Assembly: GCA_022709905.1 (NCBI GenBank)
Contig: JAKLHY010000032.1
Span: forward strand, 1 to 64,000
DNA from: Verrucomicrobiota bacterium
GTDB lineage: Bacteria > Verrucomicrobiota > Verrucomicrobiia > Limisphaerales > UBA1319
Length of the DNA: 64,000 nucleotides
Direction of reading: 5' to 3'
Shown here: positions 45,607 to 54,538 of the stretch, one piece after another
How positions within the stretch are numbered: position 1 is the stretch's first letter
Layout: every line of letters starts with the position of its first letter
Notes under the pieces: model-generated
The model's input: the letters and a program-made list of their open reading frames with translations, nothing else
Told to the model about the DNA's origin: nothing
The model's database searches: none
Position numbers and translations under genes: made by a program

Positions 45607-45673
45607 GATCTGAACAATATCACCCAAAACAGAAAAAATATCCAGAGAATATCTACCAATTATCATTGAGACA

Positions 45674-45682
45674 TGCTATAAG
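45674..45682 (+). promoter_or_regulatory. Extended -10 promoter
   Basis: TGCTATAAG lies 33 bp before the ATG at 45,716; AGGAGGA at 45,704-45,710 is the ribosome binding site. Confidence 0.5.
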
Positions 45683-45715
45683 GATTTCAGTTGTTCATTT
45701 CATAGGAGGAAAATC

Positions 45716-45994
45716 ATGAACAAAAATCCATTGCCTCATTCATTGGGCCAAGTCGTAATCACCCGCAGCGCCCATGAATCGATAAATACCTTCGACATTC
45801 TCTCAGCCCTTCGCAGGCACGCCGCCGGTGATTGCGGGAAAGCTTGCCCGTCTGACAAAGCCGAAAACGATCTCCCGCTGCGGGAGGGGTTCCAGCTTCT
45901 TTCGGCATACACCGACAGAAACGGCAACAAGTTTTGGATCATCACCGAAGCGGACCGGTCAGCGACCACCGTTTTGTTACCTGAAGACTACTAA
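45716..45994 (+). CDS. Plasmid-associated small protein, WIITEA/LLPEDY family, copy 2
   Basis: 92 residues: MNKNPLPHSLGQVVITRSAH, a short helical middle, then LLSAYTDRNGNKFWIITEAD followed by RSATTVLLPEDY. Same family as the gene at 26,613 but closer to the common plasmid form (FWIITEADRSxTTxLLPEDY). It probably forms an operon with the acidic protein that starts 17 bp downstream. No activity is known. Confidence 0.75.
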   Translation: MNKNPLPHSLGQVVITRSAHESINTFDILSALRRHAAGDCGKACPSDKAENDLPLREGFQLLSAYTDRNGNKFWIITEADRSATTVLLPEDY

Positions 45995-46011
45995 CCACAG
46001 GAGGGGAAACC

Positions 46012-46596
46012 ATGGAAAACGTTAACGAAATAGCCACAAAGGAAACAACGGCCCTTTGTTATGATTTGGGTTCATTTGAAGGATTCAACTTTCGCACTCA
46101 ATCCGCCATCGAGCAGGACCTGAGCGCGGAGGATGTCGTGAATTGGGACCATGACCAGGAAGGCGAGGCGGAATTCTGGCCTGCCGGAGATAATGACGGG
46201 ATTGCCGTGGTGTTTTCGGGAAAATCGTCTATCACCTGCAGTGAGCTGATAGCCCTGGATAATCTGCTCCAGGAATTGGGCGACGATTCGACTGTCAATT
46301 TCCTGCGGATTCATTACGTGTTGAACGTTTACGGGACGGATTTGGCGACCTTGACCAGTGAAGAGGTCGAAGACGCCTGCATTGACGTCTTCATCGGGAC
46401 GAATTTCTGCGACCTGCGCCGGGAGGCAGCCTACCAACTTTTCGAGCTTTACTATCCAGAGGAATACCGGATTTGGGAAAAGAGCCATTGCGACGGCTTG
46501 ATCTTTGACACCGACCGGTTCTTGGATTCTCCCATGTGGTCGGTCGAGGAAATCACCATGGGAGACACCAAAGCCCTGATTGTAGCATCCCAATAA
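46012..46596 (+). CDS. Strongly acidic hypothetical protein (possible DNA mimic)
   Basis: 194 residues, with about 40 Asp/Glu against roughly 10 Lys/Arg, so a net charge near -30. Recognisable segments are SSITCSELIALDNLLQELGD, VNFLRIHYVLNVYGTDL and YYPEEYRIWEKSHCDGLIFD. No signal peptide or known catalytic motif. Such charge is typical of DNA-mimic anti-restriction proteins (ArdA and others), and mobile elements often carry them, but the fold here is not established. ATG 46,012 follows AGGAGGGGAAACC. It is followed by a strong terminator. Confidence 0.65.
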   Translation: MENVNEIATKETTALCYDLGSFEGFNFRTQSAIEQDLSAEDVVNWDHDQEGEAEFWPAGDNDGIAVVFSGKSSITCSELIALDNLLQELGDDSTVNFLRIHYVLNVYGTDLATLTSEEVEDACIDVFIGTNFCDLRREAAYQLFELYYPEEYRIWEKSHCDGLIFDTDRFLDSPMWSVEEITMGDTKALIVASQ

Positions 46597-46628
46597 ACCG
46601 GGGTGACCGTTCACAAAACCATTTTTCC

Positions 46629-46653
46629 GGCCCGTTCACGCGGGCCTTTTTTT
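46629..46653 (+). terminator. Rho-independent terminator
   Basis: GGCCCG, a TTCACG loop, CGGGCC and then seven T residues, 32 bp after the acidic-protein gene. Confidence 0.9.
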
Positions 46654-47324
46654 GCCCATTGAACCATTGCCGCGAAACACAATTTGCCACTTTTAGTTGC
46701 CTGCGGGTTTAGCCGGGTTTTAGCCGGTTCCCCCAGGCGAAATCCCCCCCCCAACATTCAACCACTCCGGATTAAAAGCGACCTTGCATCAGACTGTCAT
46801 GCCTGACGACGGGACCCAGGCGCTACGCCCATGACCGCGTGCAACATGCTCGCTTCGCTCCGGCCATGGGCGGCGCTACCCCATCGTCAACCATGACAAC
46901 AACCCGAAACAATCCCTTTCGCCTTTCACCCCTTCACCCTTTCCCAACGTGCGACCTCAATGCCGCTTTCCGCTCTGCACCTGGCGGTAAAATCCTGCAA
47001 AACAAATTACCCTCCCTACAGTGACGCGAGTTTTCCACAGTCGGCGCTCACTCACGGGGGCTTTGGATGCCCCACGTTCGCGCCGCCTATGGATAACTCT
47101 AATTGCCAGTCCCAGCCTCAGCCACATAACGAAAACGTACACACCGGATGCACCTTCGGTGCGAACAGCCGATCGATTCCTGGTTGCTTGTCCCGATACG
47201 TCAGTCGTTTGCGTTGTTAACAAAACGCTAACAAAAACAGCTTGAGAAGGAGAGAACCATAAGTCGGCACGCATTATCCTTGCGTTAACACTCTGCAAAT
47301 GCACATTGCTATCCCGTGGTATCC
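46654..47324. other. Non-coding gap
   Basis: About 670 bp with no credible gene. ACGGGACCCAGGCGCTACG at 46,808-46,826 is the reverse complement of 41,183-41,201 inside the IS21 right flank, and the following GGCGCTACCCCAT also recurs there inverted. Some of this gap may therefore be debris of a related IS end. It ends before the convergent ImmA/IrrE gene. Confidence 0.4.
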
Positions 47325-48128
47325 TTATGTTTCTTCGTGATAATCCACCCATGACAGAAGGGTGATTATCCGATCTGACGAACCAAGGCGCATGGCTTCC
47401 TCCCACAGGTTAGCCCGTGCCTGGCGATCAGAAAACCATCGTTCGGTCTGGCTGGCTCCTTCTTCAATCCGGGCGTTGCAATTGTTGGCTGTTCGCATGG
47501 TGGCGCTTTCAGCCGGAACCTGCACGTTTCCCAAGCCCGCGAACCCAATGGCTCCAGCTTCATCAGAAACGAAATAATGAAGAATCAGACCTTTCTCGGA
47601 AATGATTGCCAAATGGGGTTCCGCTGTAAAACGGGTATAACGGAATGCTGTCGCTTGAGCGCTGGCTTGGCAGTCTTCGGCTAAACGCAGAATTTGCTGG
47701 AGGCTCAGAAATCCCCGACGCCCCATTCGTGCCTTCAAAACCTGCGATGGCACGAGCAAAGCCGCAGCGAATGCATCTGCTTCTCGCTCCATCTGGTTTT
47801 GGTGCCGGAAAGCATCTAGCGAATTATGAACGATTCCGTGAAGGAGCATTTCTCGGTGTTCTGGGATGTAGTAGTGACCAAACTCATGGGCAATTGAGAA
47901 CCGAACTCGGGGGGGATACCGGCTCGTGGTTATCTTGGGATGGTAGACCGCAAACGTCCGGACTTCCTGGAGGAATTCGATCCGACCTTGAAATTCATCC
48001 CCAAAATCACCCTCCACCAATTCGATCCCTTCTTCGGCAGCGATAGGTTCGAAGAGAATTGGCGGTTTGCTCTGTCCAAAAGCGGCGAGCACCTCGTCGG
48101 CGAGAAGTTCTGCTTGGTGCTCGTTCAA
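47325..48128 (-). CDS. ImmA/IrrE-type metallopeptidase (M78)
   Basis: 267 residues. The zinc motif HEFGHYYIPEHRE lies in RFSIAHEFGHYY near residue 80, with the downstream glutamate in QMEREADAFAAALLVP. The C-terminal part is unlike known partners. ImmA/IrrE peptidases cleave a repressor or anti-sigma partner to induce mobile elements or stress genes. It is the last gene of a three-gene unit with a small protein (4-bp overlap) and a sigma-like protein, so the small protein is the natural candidate substrate or partner. Confidence 0.85.
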   Translation of the reverse strand: MNEHQAELLADEVLAAFGQSKPPILFEPIAAEEGIELVEGDFGDEFQGRIEFLQEVRTFAVYHPKITTSRYPPRVRFSIAHEFGHYYIPEHREMLLHGIVHNSLDAFRHQNQMEREADAFAAALLVPSQVLKARMGRRGFLSLQQILRLAEDCQASAQATAFRYTRFTAEPHLAIISEKGLILHYFVSDEAGAIGFAGLGNVQVPAESATMRTANNCNARIEEGASQTERWFSDRQARANLWEEAMRLGSSDRIITLLSWVDYHEET

Positions 48129-48493
48129 TGCCCTGACTTCTTTTTCCGGAGTTTTGCCAGCAACTCCTCGCGTTTCTTCCTGATCTCTTCTTCCGTTTTG
48201 GGGGAGAAACCGCCCGCAGGTTTCTTCCGATGAAGCGCAGCCAAAAATTCTGTTTCGGTGGGTTGTCCGCTTAATGACGTCTCGCTTTTCGATACCAACT
48301 CCATGGGATTCGATCCCAGCCTTTGAAGCGCCGCTTCATCTTCTGAACTCAGACAAATTCCGCTTTTGAGGTATTTTCGGATCTCATCTTCGCTGACATC
48401 GCCCTCCCCTACATGGAGAATTGCCGAAATCAAAGCCGCCACTGCTTTGTCTTCTCTGTCTTTGCTTTGGTTAGGTGCAGTCATGGTAATCAA
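48125..48493 (-). CDS. Small hypothetical protein between sigma and peptidase genes
   Basis: 122 residues; ATG 48,484 is an alternative start. The N-terminal half is a short helical domain (KAVAALISAILHVGEGDVSE). The C-terminus is basic (KTEEEIRKKREELLAKLRKK). It overlaps both neighbours by four bases, so it is coupled to them. It is not recognised. In comparable loci the middle gene is a repressor or regulator cleaved by the peptidase, but I see no helix-turn-helix. Confidence 0.55.
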   Translation of the reverse strand: MITMTAPNQSKDREDKAVAALISAILHVGEGDVSEDEIRKYLKSGICLSSEDEAALQRLGSNPMELVSKSETSLSGQPTETEFLAALHRKKPAGGFSPKTEEEIRKKREELLAKLRKKKSGH

Positions 48494-49305
48494 GAAAACT
48501 GGCGTTTGAGTAAAGCACGAAATTTCGCCAAAAGCGCATTCTTGGCTCCTTTGACTTCCATTGTGGTGATCCGCTGACCCGTACGGCTGAAAACTTCCTC
48601 AGCGATTTCTTGGTCAGACAGCCAATCCGGCAGGAAGTCAGCCATCACTGAAGCAATGCGTCGTTGTTGACCTTTCAATGTAAGAACAAATTGGCGGAAT
48701 GCCTCCGACACCTCGTTGGCCTTTCCAAGCGTGACGGCGAGGCTCCAGTCCCGCCCCGTTTCTGTCCCAACCAAATAGTCGCCAACTTCGTCGGTCAATT
48801 CTACATCGGTCCGGATACGCCTTGAATTCTTCCGACGTATGTCAATCCCCCGTCGCTTAATAATCGTGAACAACAAACCGGTTATGGGCTTGTCCGTGTC
48901 GAGCGTCCCGTTTTCCGCCATCCTGTAAATGGCAATGAACACATCATGCACCGCAGACGCACGTTCGTCGGGAGTCAGATCGGCAAACGTATCTGCCATA
49001 TAGCTCATTAAAGGCCGTGCGAATCGTTTGAACAGCAATTGCACCGCCTCTTCTTTCTCCTTTGACGTGCCCAAAAGGCCGATACGGGCCTGGAGATCCA
49101 AATCATCATCCTCGAAGGCAGTCGTCTGCATTGCGCGATTAAGCCATGGGTAATCCTCTTTGTCACGGAGGAAGGTCATAGCTGCTGATCTATCGGCCTG
49201 CGGAAACATTGCATCCATATATTCGCACGTGAACAGCAAACCGACCAAAATATCTTTGTTCCGATTCTGTGATTTATACGAATACCTGATTAGAGCCACG
49301 GACAT
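48490..49305 (-). CDS. Sigma-70 region 2-containing (ECF-like) protein
   Basis: Up to 271 residues; ATG 49,218 (MDAMFPQADRSAAMTFLRDK) or a later Met may be the real start. LLFKRFARPLMSYMADTFAD, AVHDVFIAIYRMAENGTLDT and GLLFTIIKRRGIDIRRKNSR are a sigma region 2. A diverged region 4 may be DWLSDQEIAEEVFSRTG followed by TMEVKGAKNALLAKFRALLK. First gene of the unit with the ImmA/IrrE peptidase. Confidence 0.7.
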   Translation of the reverse strand: MSVALIRYSYKSQNRNKDILVGLLFTCEYMDAMFPQADRSAAMTFLRDKEDYPWLNRAMQTTAFEDDDLDLQARIGLLGTSKEKEEAVQLLFKRFARPLMSYMADTFADLTPDERASAVHDVFIAIYRMAENGTLDTDKPITGLLFTIIKRRGIDIRRKNSRRIRTDVELTDEVGDYLVGTETGRDWSLAVTLGKANEVSEAFRQFVLTLKGQQRRIASVMADFLPDWLSDQEIAEEVFSRTGQRITTMEVKGAKNALLAKFRALLKRQFS

Positions 49306-49435
49306 GTGCCCGTTGGCTCTTGACGAACCACCGTTGTGGATAGCAGCCGTCTACAGGAGGTGGTCAATCCCATAGGCGCGAGAAAGGCGCCTGGTATTAA
49401 GGATGCGGGGGCTGCCTCCCGTATCGAATTCAATT

Positions 49436-49927
49436 ATGAGTTGGCAAATTCAAGTTAAAAGGGCAAAACCCAATCCGCTGGGCAAAGATAAATCAAACGG
49501 ATACCCAATCTCCACCCAGCTCTTGGGTGAATGGGTGGATATCCAGAATATCGGTGATACAGGAGTAAGCCTTGCTGCGGTGCATTTGGCCCATTCCGAA
49601 TTTCATCCAGGATGTTCGTTGAAAAACGAAGCTTCAATTTATTGGAATGGCACATCTTCGCCCGAGCTGCGTCCTGGTGAGACCGTCAGAATTCACACGG
49701 GTCGAAGCAGTGATACCTGGCAAATGTCACCTGAAGATCGTAATGGCGTTCATCATCACGCCTACGCTGAGATGGGATCGTTTGTCTTAAACAATGACTG
49801 CGGCGACAATGTTTCTGTCTGGTGGAAGGACAAGGACGGAAACTGGCATCGGGAAGACCGAGCTGGTTATGGCCCACGACCGCAAGAGGGGAAGATCCTC
49901 CAACGGATGGGGGACAGGCTTATTTAA
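49436..49927 (+). CDS. Lamin-tail-like domain protein
   Basis: 163 residues from ATG 49,436. LLGEWVDIQNIGDTGVSLAA, then ELRPGETVRIHTGRSSDTWQ and GSFVLNNDCGDNVSVWWKDK, shows the lamin-tail-domain pattern (GEWVxIxN, LxPGExVRIHTG, WNNxGDxVxL). There is no signal peptide, so it is probably cytoplasmic. In bacteria these domains accompany nucleases or surface proteins; here it is single. The gene lies between the sigma/peptidase unit and the LysR regulator. Confidence 0.75.
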   Translation: MSWQIQVKRAKPNPLGKDKSNGYPISTQLLGEWVDIQNIGDTGVSLAAVHLAHSEFHPGCSLKNEASIYWNGTSSPELRPGETVRIHTGRSSDTWQMSPEDRNGVHHHAYAEMGSFVLNNDCGDNVSVWWKDKDGNWHREDRAGYGPRPQEGKILQRMGDRLI

Positions 49928-50016
49928 CAGTTGTGCCAGAGGCAAACGGCAAAGTCCCAGAAGATCAAGATGTGTCGTATCCAACTTGAGGTGCTCTTCG
50001 GCTGCAAATAATCCAG

Positions 50017-50931
50017 CTAAGCACTTCCTCCCGATTCAACCAGTCGCCGAGCAAGTTTTTGAGCGGCCTTCTTGATAACGGGTCGGAACTCGGCTGTTTT
50101 GTGGTCGAAGACGACGGCAAGTCGTCGCTTGAGGTCGGGTCCTTGCGGAGGCGGTATGATGGCGTATCGCTCCTTGGATAACTGATCGGCGGCTTGAAGT
50201 GGAAGGACAGCGGCGAGATCCATGTAAGCCAGGGAGTCGAGTAACAGCGTGAAATTCTCCACCCGCAAACAAATGTCCATCTCCCAACCGGCATCTCGGG
50301 CGAATTTGTGCAAATGCTTGACCAATTGTCCATCACCACTAAGCACGGCAAACGGGATGGTTTTCAACAATTGCAGACCGGCGGCACTCTTGCCTGGTAA
50401 AATTCGTCTGGACACGACCATGCAGTATTCAAGCACTCCGGCCTCGATTACATTTTCGGCTTCGCCAACCGCATCTGACCTCACGACACCCACATCGATC
50501 ACACCATCCCTAAGCGCTTGCAGGGTCTCCTCTGTTTTGAAGGTGCGAAGTTCTAGTGCCAATTGCTCATTGCCTGTGGTTATTTCCGCAACGCGGGGCA
50601 ACACCGACCAACGAAGCACACTCTCCGTTCCACCAATTCTGATAATCTCCGTCTTACCGGGCGAGGATGTGATATCGCTTAGCGAACGAAAGAACGCCCG
50701 GGCCGTCAGCGCCAGCTTTCGTCCTGCATCCGTCAATTCGAGCGATTTGCCAACTTTTCGGAAGAGCTTGGCCCCAATAGCCAATTCAAGTTCCTTCATT
50801 TGGCGGCTGAGCTGGCTTTGCTTCGTTGGATCACTTTTAGCGGCGGCGACCATCGTTCCAGCTTCAACGATTGCGCAAAACGCTCGCAACCGTTCCATCG
50901 AGAGCCCTGTCAATGTCGCCACATCAGCCAT
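50017..50931 (-). CDS. LysR-type transcriptional regulator of the defence operon
   Basis: 304 residues from ATG 50,931. The winged helix-turn-helix is SMERLRAFCAIVEAGTMVAA followed by SQLSRQMKELELAIGAKLFR and LTDAGRKLA, a standard LysR head. The effector-binding domain follows (IRIGGTESVLRWSVLPRVAE, AVLPLQAADQLSK). The longer frame from 51,096 runs through the promoter region and is rejected. It is transcribed away from the helicase gene 92 bp distant, with an inverted repeat at its own start. It probably controls both itself and the operon. Confidence 0.85.
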   Translation of the reverse strand: MADVATLTGLSMERLRAFCAIVEAGTMVAAAKSDPTKQSQLSRQMKELELAIGAKLFRKVGKSLELTDAGRKLALTARAFFRSLSDITSSPGKTEIIRIGGTESVLRWSVLPRVAEITTGNEQLALELRTFKTEETLQALRDGVIDVGVVRSDAVGEAENVIEAGVLEYCMVVSRRILPGKSAAGLQLLKTIPFAVLSGDGQLVKHLHKFARDAGWEMDICLRVENFTLLLDSLAYMDLAAVLPLQAADQLSKERYAIIPPPQGPDLKRRLAVVFDHKTAEFRPVIKKAAQKLARRLVESGGSA

Positions 50932-50932
50932 A

Positions 50933-50950
50933 CTTGATTTTAGAATCAAG
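50933..50950. promoter_or_regulatory. Inverted-repeat LysR operator
   Basis: CTTGATT, four bases, AATCAAG is a perfect 7-bp inverted repeat fitting the LysR T-N11-A box. It is one base from the regulator start codon and about 73 bp from the helicase start, in the divergent promoter region. Confidence 0.65.
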
Positions 50951-51022
50951 TGTAATGCTGAAATATGAATATACAACCACAAAATGTGTGGCAGAATATC
51001 CGTATTAGCGACATTAACTTTT

Positions 51023-54000
51023 ATGGCGCATCTTGAAGAACTCAAAGTCGGCACAGTGGTTCGAGGACTCGCTCCCAGCGCAACTGTCACGATCAAGCAT
51101 ATCGAGATGTTCGGCGATCAGGTTGCCAACGTCACCTATGTAGATGCGGAAGGTCGCCCTGGCACACAATTGGTTTACCGCGACCAAGAGTCCTCGCTGG
51201 AAATTGTGCACCAAAACCGCCCTTTCAGTTTCACCGCCGGCGGCCAATTGTTCCGTCTGGTGTCTGAAGCTCAGCGGCTCAAACTGGCTTTCCTCTTTGA
51301 CCCCCTTATTGCCGTCAGCACTTCCGATGTCCAGCCGTTGCCGCACCAAATCACCGCCGTATACGAAACCATGCTGGATCGGCGCCCCCTTCGTTTTCTC
51401 CTCGCTGATGATCCCGGCGCAGGCAAAACGATCATGACCGGCCTGCTGATCAAAGAACTGCTCATTCGTGGCGACGTTGCCAAGTGCCTCATCGTTGCAC
51501 CAGGAAGTTTGGTTGAGCAGTGGCAGGATGAATTGGACCAAAAATTCAATCTGAGCTTCGACATTCTGACCAATGAAGGCCTTCAAGCCGCGCGGACCGG
51601 GAACTGGTTTCAGGAACATAGCCTTTGCATTTGCCGCCTCGATAAACTCAGTCGGAACGACGATATCCAGGAGAAATTGGCTACCATTGACTGGGACTTG
51701 GTTGTGGTTGACGAGGCGCACAAGATGTCGGCGCATTTTTTTGGAGGTGAGTTAAAGGAAACCAAACGATTCAAGCTCGGGAAACTGCTTTCCCAGCATA
51801 CCCGCCAGTTTCTCCTGCTTACCGCCACGCCCCATAGCGGCAAGGAGGAGGATTTTCAGCTTTTCTTATCACTGTTGGACGGCGATCGTTTTGAAGGACG
51901 TTTTCGCGATGGAGTGCATGCGATTGATTGCACAGATCTCATGCGGCGCATGGTCAAGGAACAATTGGTGACCATGGAAGGTAAGCCCCTGTTCCCGGAA
52001 CGCTTTGCCTATACAGTTCCGTATCCGCTTTCGCCTGAGGAGGCTGCCCTCTATAAAGGGGTCACGGATTATGTCCGGGAAGAATTTAATCGTGCGGAAC
52101 GGTTGGAGAATGAAAACCGCAAAGGCACCGTCGGCTTTGCTCTAACGATCCTTCAACGGCGTTTAGCTTCATCGCCAGAGGCCATCCTGCAATCATTACG
52201 CCGCCGACGCGAACGACTGGAAGAACGCTTGCGCGAGGAACGCCTTCTGCGTCGAGGAGCCAAGGCAAAAGAAGATTTCCTTGAGAACGGTACCAGCCTG
52301 ACGGATGACGACATCGATGATCTTGAGGAGGCGCCTGAACAAGAGATGGAAGCCGCCGAAGAGCAAATCGTGGATCAGGCCACGGCTGCGCGAACCATTA
52401 CTGAACTCGAAGCGGAAATACATATCCTTCGCGATCTTGAATCCGAAGCCTTGAAACTGCGGCGTTCATGTAAGGATACCAAGTGGCAGAAACTTTCGGA
52501 GACCTTGCTGGAAAATCCTGAAATGTTCGATGCCAACAAAAACCGCCGCAAGCTGGTCATTTTCACCGAACAACGAGATACTTTGAACTACCTGGTGGAC
52601 AGATTAACAACGCTGCTCGGCAATCCCTCCCACCTGGTCTCCATCCATGGCCAAACGCCCAGAGAACGGCGGCGGCAAATCCAGGAATCCTTTATGAGCG
52701 ATCCGGAGGTGCTCATTCTGGTTGCCACAGATGCGGCGGCTGAGGGCATCAACTTGCAGCGGGGACACCTCATGGTGAATTACGATTTGCCTTGGAATCC
52801 TAACCGGATTGAACAACGTTTCGGTCGCATCCATCGTATCGGCCAACGGGACGTGTGCCATTTGTGGAATCTGGTGGCCCAGGAAACCCGTGAAGGCGAA
52901 GTGTTTCTCCGCTTGCTTCGGAAAATCGAACAGCAATGCAAAGCACTTCACGGAGCTGTTTTCGATGTGTTGGGTAAGGTGTTCGAAGGTGCACCGTTGC
53001 GGGAATTGCTGATCGAGGCCATCCGTTACGGTGAGCGTGCCGAAACAAAAGCCAAGCTGGATCAAGTAATTCAACGTCTCGATACCGAGCACCTGCGGGA
53101 TTTGGTCTATGATCGTTTGCTTGTCCAGGAAACCATGGACGCCAGCCGGGTCCAGGAAATCCGCGACCACATGGAACGGGCACAAGCCCGCAAACTCCAG
53201 CCTCACTATATTGGATCGTTTTTCGCGGAATCCTTTGCTCATTTTGGAGGTCAACTCTCGAAACGCGAACCGCTGCGGTATGAAATCCGGCATGTGCCTG
53301 CCGAAATTCGCCAGCGAGACCGCGTGGTGGGTTCCCGTGCGCCGATTCTTAGAGCTTACGAGCGGGTCACTTTCCACAAAGAAGCCATTCGAGTCGAAGG
53401 TAAACCACCCGCAGCTCTGGTAGCTCCTGGTCACCCACTATTGGATTCCACGGTTGACCTCGTGTTGGAGAAATATCGTGATTTCCTTCGGCAGGGCGCG
53501 GTTCTGGTGGATACCGCCGATCCGGGCACAGAATCCCGGGTTCTTTTCTACCTGGAACACTCCATCTGTGATGGCCGCCAAGACGCCAACCGCAATTCGC
53601 TGACTATATCGCGGCAGCTCCAATTTGTTGAGATTTGCCAGGATGGTCGGTTGCTTAAGGCTGGTTATGCTCCTTACCTGGATTACACGCCTGCTACACC
53701 AGAGCAGTCGGCGTTGGTTGAAAAACAATTGGCCGAGACTTGGTTGAAGGAGAATCTGGAACAAAAAGCCACGTCATTTGCCATCCAGTATATAGTGCCC
53801 CAACACCTGCGCGAGGTGACCTTGCGCCGCGAAGCCCATATCACTAAGACCATGCGCCAGGTCAAGGAACGTCTCACGCGAGAAATCAACTATTGGGACC
53901 ATCGTGCTAACGAACTTAAAGCCCGCGAGGACGCAGGGAAATCACGGTCGAATCTTAATTCTGCCAATGCCCGCCAGCGCGCGGACAAACTGGCCGAACG

Positions 54001-54538
54001 TCTTCGCCTTCGAATGGCTGAACTTGAACTGGAACGTAAGATCGTCGCTCGTCCGCCCACGGTCCTCGGCGGAGCTTTGGTCGTGCCTGCGGGATGTTTC
54101 TCAAAAGGAAGCGGCGATGACTCTGCGTTACGTGAAACGCCGCCTCCATACGGGAATAATATCAATGCCACCGAGAAACTTGCCATCGACAAGGTCCTTG
54201 AGGCCGAACGGAAACTGGGCTTCGAACCTCGCGATGTCAGTGCCGAAAATCGTGGCTATGACATCGAGAGCCGCGATCCGATGACCGGTAGTCTTCGATT
54301 CATCGAGGTAAAAGGTCGCGTAGAAGGTGCTGCCATCATCACCGTCACAAAGAATGAGATTCTGACTGCCTTTAACCGTCCGGACGCATACATCCTGGCC
54401 GTGGTTTTAATTGGAGAGCACGGACCAGAAGCGCCCTACTACCTGACACAGCCATTTAACCACGAACCAGAATTCGCCACTGCCAGCGTCAATTTCAGGT
54501 TGTCGGAGTTGTTGGAGAAGGCTGACCAGAAAAAGTGA
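51023..54538 (+). CDS. SNF2-type helicase with C-terminal DUF3883
   Basis: 1,171 residues from ATG 51,023. Helicase motifs are Walker A DDPGAGKTIM (Lys135), Walker B DEAH at 230-233 (LVVVDEAHKMS), LLTATPHSGKEED and motif VI FGRIHRIGQRD near 599. A charged helical insertion lies near 400-460. The last ~130 residues are a DUF3883 domain with RGYDIESRD and FIEVKGR. Asp plus Glu1095-x-Lys1097 matches a PD-(D/E)xK nuclease-like core. This helicase type recurs in DISARM-like and methylase-linked defence loci. The stop overlaps the next gene by four bases. No strong Shine-Dalgarno is seen at the start. Confidence 0.88.
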   Translation: MAHLEELKVGTVVRGLAPSATVTIKHIEMFGDQVANVTYVDAEGRPGTQLVYRDQESSLEIVHQNRPFSFTAGGQLFRLVSEAQRLKLAFLFDPLIAVSTSDVQPLPHQITAVYETMLDRRPLRFLLADDPGAGKTIMTGLLIKELLIRGDVAKCLIVAPGSLVEQWQDELDQKFNLSFDILTNEGLQAARTGNWFQEHSLCICRLDKLSRNDDIQEKLATIDWDLVVVDEAHKMSAHFFGGELKETKRFKLGKLLSQHTRQFLLLTATPHSGKEEDFQLFLSLLDGDRFEGRFRDGVHAIDCTDLMRRMVKEQLVTMEGKPLFPERFAYTVPYPLSPEEAALYKGVTDYVREEFNRAERLENENRKGTVGFALTILQRRLASSPEAILQSLRRRRERLEERLREERLLRRGAKAKEDFLENGTSLTDDDIDDLEEAPEQEMEAAEEQIVDQATAARTITELEAEIHILRDLESEALKLRRSCKDTKWQKLSETLLENPEMFDANKNRRKLVIFTEQRDTLNYLVDRLTTLLGNPSHLVSIHGQTPRERRRQIQESFMSDPEVLILVATDAAAEGINLQRGHLMVNYDLPWNPNRIEQRFGRIHRIGQRDVCHLWNLVAQETREGEVFLRLLRKIEQQCKALHGAVFDVLGKVFEGAPLRELLIEAIRYGERAETKAKLDQVIQRLDTEHLRDLVYDRLLVQETMDASRVQEIRDHMERAQARKLQPHYIGSFFAESFAHFGGQLSKREPLRYEIRHVPAEIRQRDRVVGSRAPILRAYERVTFHKEAIRVEGKPPAALVAPGHPLLDSTVDLVLEKYRDFLRQGAVLVDTADPGTESRVLFYLEHSICDGRQDANRNSLTISRQLQFVEICQDGRLLKAGYAPYLDYTPATPEQSALVEKQLAETWLKENLEQKATSFAIQYIVPQHLREVTLRREAHITKTMRQVKERLTREINYWDHRANELKAREDAGKSRSNLNSANARQRADKLAERLRLRMAELELERKIVARPPTVLGGALVVPAGCFSKGSGDDSALRETPPPYGNNINATEKLAIDKVLEAERKLGFEPRDVSAENRGYDIESRDPMTGSLRFIEVKGRVEGAAIITVTKNEILTAFNRPDAYILAVVLIGEHGPEAPYYLTQPFNHEPEFATASVNFRLSELLEKADQKK

